Origin: Xiphydria camelus
Taxonomy: Eukaryota; Arthropoda; Insecta; Hymenoptera; Xiphydriidae
Assembly (NCBI GenBank): GCA_963678675.1
Contig: OY783192.1
Coordinates: 35,991,250 to 36,055,249, forward strand
DNA: 64,000 nt
Reading direction: 5' to 3'
Numbering within the stretch: the stretch's first letter is position 1; every line of letters starts with the position of its first letter. Shown here piece by piece: positions 62,301-64,000 of the stretch. A program made the position numbers and the translations under genes. The notes below the pieces were generated by a model. The model did not search any database, was not told the origin of the DNA, and worked only from the letters and a program-made list of their open reading frames with translations.

Positions 62301-62511
62301 CCCCGTCGAGGCCGCGATCCTCCAGGGCGGAATCTTTCCTCCAGGGAATCCTGTTGTCGTCCGGCAGTCTCCCCGATCTCTGGGCCTCGTAGAACAGCAA
62401 CGAGAGCTCCAGAACCTTGGCGTAGTCCTCCTCGTCGTCGATCGGCTTGACGCGCGGAGACGCGTACGCGCGAGCCTTACCGATCGTGGCCGTTGACGCA
62501 ATCGCCAAGAT
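59377..62511 (-). CDS. GH9 endoglucanase (beta-1,4-glucanase), first exon missing
   Basis: Secreted GH9 endoglucanases hydrolyse beta-1,4-glucan in insects. Six exons found (62511-62274, 62126-61848, 60473-60133, 59995-59746, 59663-59377, giving five joins' worth of consistent phase) encode 464 aa ending at TGA; the five intervals listed are all the coding exons I can place. The first residues ([15 protein letters not shown]) are the end of a signal peptide and lie after an acceptor, so the start codon is in an upstream exon I could not place. Catalytic landmarks are intact: [14 protein letters not shown] (catalytic Asp pair), [17 protein letters not shown], the His motif [16 protein letters not shown], and [21 protein letters not shown] with the acid/base Glu. 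No carbohydrate-binding module is attached. Codon use and introns fit an endogenous insect gene, not a recent bacterial transfer. Confidence 0.92.
60531..61260. repeat. Clustered palindromic repeats in a GH9 intron
   Basis: At least three partial units of the family seen at 41248-41495 occur in series. Right-arm cores lie near 60740 (TGATTACAAAAAGCACG), 61025 (TGATTACGAAAAGCACAC) and 61185, with inverted left arms between them. The intron (60474-61847) is otherwise featureless. The repeat is shared between two unrelated genes of the window. Confidence 0.65.
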
Positions 62512-62892
62512 CTGCAATTGAATATTCACCGTGTACAAACGACGCCCGGACTCGCCCGATTACACATTCTCGTTGCACATCCGTGACGTCGATATACCGG
62601 GAAGACGATTTTTCGTTGATTCCGTGAATTAATGGGGGCGTGCGACGAATATCGGCCGAGAGAGAACCCTATATCACACGTCGTCGCGGGTGCACGTACG
62701 TCGCGTATAAATCCAATTGATTTCGACGAGCTCGAATCTCGATGGATTCCGTCCTTTCACTCGTCGATCGAGTGTAGGATAAGACGCGTCCGACGCGTGT
62801 ATCGCGCGTTGACATTCAACCGTTCCCCGGGTATATCCGCGATGAAATCTAAATCGGTGACGCGTCTCGCGTCGAATTCGATACACATCGAA
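62512..62892. other. 5' flank of the GH9 gene
   Basis: The missing first GH9 exon should lie in this direction, but no ATG with a signal-peptide-like reading and a matching donor stands out. Nothing else is recognised. Confidence 0.4.
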
Positions 62893-63525
62893 CACTGAAA
62901 ACAAAAATTGGCTTCATTCAACTATCGGCGAAGTTGAACACGGCGCAATAGTTTCAACGCAAAGCTGAAAGACTTCTTCGAGTCGTCTTCAGGACGTCTT
63001 ATGACCCACTTTCGGACTACTTTTATCATCCGAAGACGTCTTTAACCCTGTAAGGTTTACTGCTGTTTCACTGCTATTATTTTTCAATTTAAAAATATGG
63101 TTTTCTTACTATGCATAAAAAGAGACCTACAAACCTTGTTTATATGAAAATATTAAAGTGATTGTTATAAAAAAGTCATGTTTGTAGTTGTTACCAAATG
63201 TCAACATATAGGTGTACAATTCATAAAAAATGTTGTAGGATACCCAAAGTTTCGTTGTAACCGTATGGCTACAAGGTCCCTTACAGGGTTCAGACGACTT
63301 ATGACTAAAAGTCATCTAAAAGCGGGACATAAAACTTCTCGAAGATGACTTAAAGACGTTCTTTAGCTCTTGCGCGCCGTCCAGAGAGTGCGAAGAAAAA
63401 TAAATAGAATCGAAGCAACCAAATTGAAGTCGAAACAAGTCGACATCTACTCGAAACAATTACACCGTGAGGTTCGCCGTGCTCGACCTCACCGATAGTC
63501 GAATGAAGCAAATTTTGTCTTCAGC
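62893..63525. mobile_element. CACTGAA-ended TIR element, copy 2, with nested insertion
   Basis: The left end CACTGAAAACAAAAATTGGC and the inverse of the right end (CGCTGAAGACAAAATTTGCT) match the ends of the 37120-37353 element, including TTCAACTATCGGCGAAGTTG. It is longer than copy 1, partly because a piggyBac-like element sits at 63046-63288. Further inverted sequence (GACGTCTT, AAGTCATC blocks) surrounds the insertion. Confidence 0.7.
63046..63288. mobile_element. piggyBac-like MITE (243 bp), TTAA target
   Basis: The 10-bp ends CCCTGTAAGG and CCTTACAGGG are perfect inverted repeats. The left flank is TTAA (63042-63045) and the right flank TTCA (63289-63292), one change from the TTAA duplication diagnostic of piggyBac. 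It is noncoding and nested in the CACTGAA element. Confidence 0.75.
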
Positions 63526-64000
63526 GAAGGAATCGATCGCGAGCGCGCACCTACACCGGAACACGCGAGTCGACATACGCCCTCGGAACTTCTCCTCGTT
63601 ACGGCGAATCTCTGCCGATATCTCGACCGTTTCCACGGCGCTGTCACACGCCCGCGACATAAATCAACACGCGCGTAATGAACTCGCGCGAGACACGTAC
63701 TCGCGCGTGACACACCTGACAAAGGCCCGCACCGGGTCGGGGATCGAAGTTTCGTGACATCGCGAGCTCTGGGGTCCGCGATCGGCCGCCCCGTCGACGT
63801 ACGGGCGCAACGCTCCGTAGTCCATTCGCGCCTCGCGCGCTTTATTCTTACGCGTATTGCGCGCGGTGGATGTTCGCGGTCGCGTACACATGTGTCGCGC
63901 GCGAGGAAATATTTGAGTTATCCACGCGTCGGAATGCAGACGAAGGAACGAGTTCGCGGGGACTGTCGTCGAAGAACGTTTCGACGCGCTCCGTCCACCC
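63526..64000. other. CpG-rich window end
   Basis: No exon is recognised. The sequence is CG-dense with spurious frames on both strands. It could contain the GH9 promoter. Confidence 0.35.

Noticed and set aside
62197..62538. TTG start of the GH9 frame at 62538
   Set aside because: The residues upstream of 62511 run through a good splice acceptor (ATTGCAG), and a TTG start is not credible for this nuclear gene.

Overview
The window looks like nuclear DNA from an insect, most likely a hymenopteran (ant, bee or wasp). Genes have many short exons with GT-AG introns. The gene set (six-cysteine odorant-binding protein, Gld-type GMC oxidoreductase, astacin, GH9 endoglucanase) is insect-like, and CpG is abundant, with long CG-dense stretches. 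There is no bacterial-style gene packing. The clade call is inference from gene content and composition.

Layout. At 0.8-5.3 kb two housekeeping genes lie in tandem on the minus strand: the DEAD-box helicase DDX49 and CXXC1/CFP1. After about 9 kb of AT-rich, repeat-bearing DNA comes a nine-coding-exon minus-strand gene (14.3-23.0 kb) for a 1,365-aa low-complexity protein I cannot name. Then come CDIPT (phosphatidylinositol synthase, +), LRRC47 (-), an astacin metalloprotease (+) and an odorant-binding protein (-). From 37.5 to 44.8 kb is a 601-aa Gld-like GMC oxidoreductase (-), whose introns are full of small inverted-repeat elements. About 8 kb of CpG-dense, gene-poor DNA follows. At 52.9-58.4 kb is a secreted, cysteine-rich, modular protein (-), and at 59.4-62.5 kb a GH9 cellulase (-) lacking its first coding exon.

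I checked splice phases exon by exon. Nine of the ten genes close into an intact reading frame ending in a stop; GH9 does so for the exons present.

The most unusual structure is at 47.0-48.4 kb. A terminal-inverted-repeat element flanked by TA carries a diverged, intron-containing copy of the 5' end of DDX49 (source at 2.4-2.6 kb). Into that copy a 276-bp solo LTR has inserted, with TG...CA ends and a 4-bp CTTC target duplication. The LTR contains a TATA box, an initiator and, about 20 nt downstream of the predicted start, a complete hammerhead-ribozyme core with a 10-nt perfect loop-loop complementarity. This looks like an insect LTR retroelement or retrozyme-like element with a self-cleaving ribozyme in its R region.

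The window also holds at least eight families of short palindromic or TIR elements, several in introns. One is a piggyBac-like element nested inside another.
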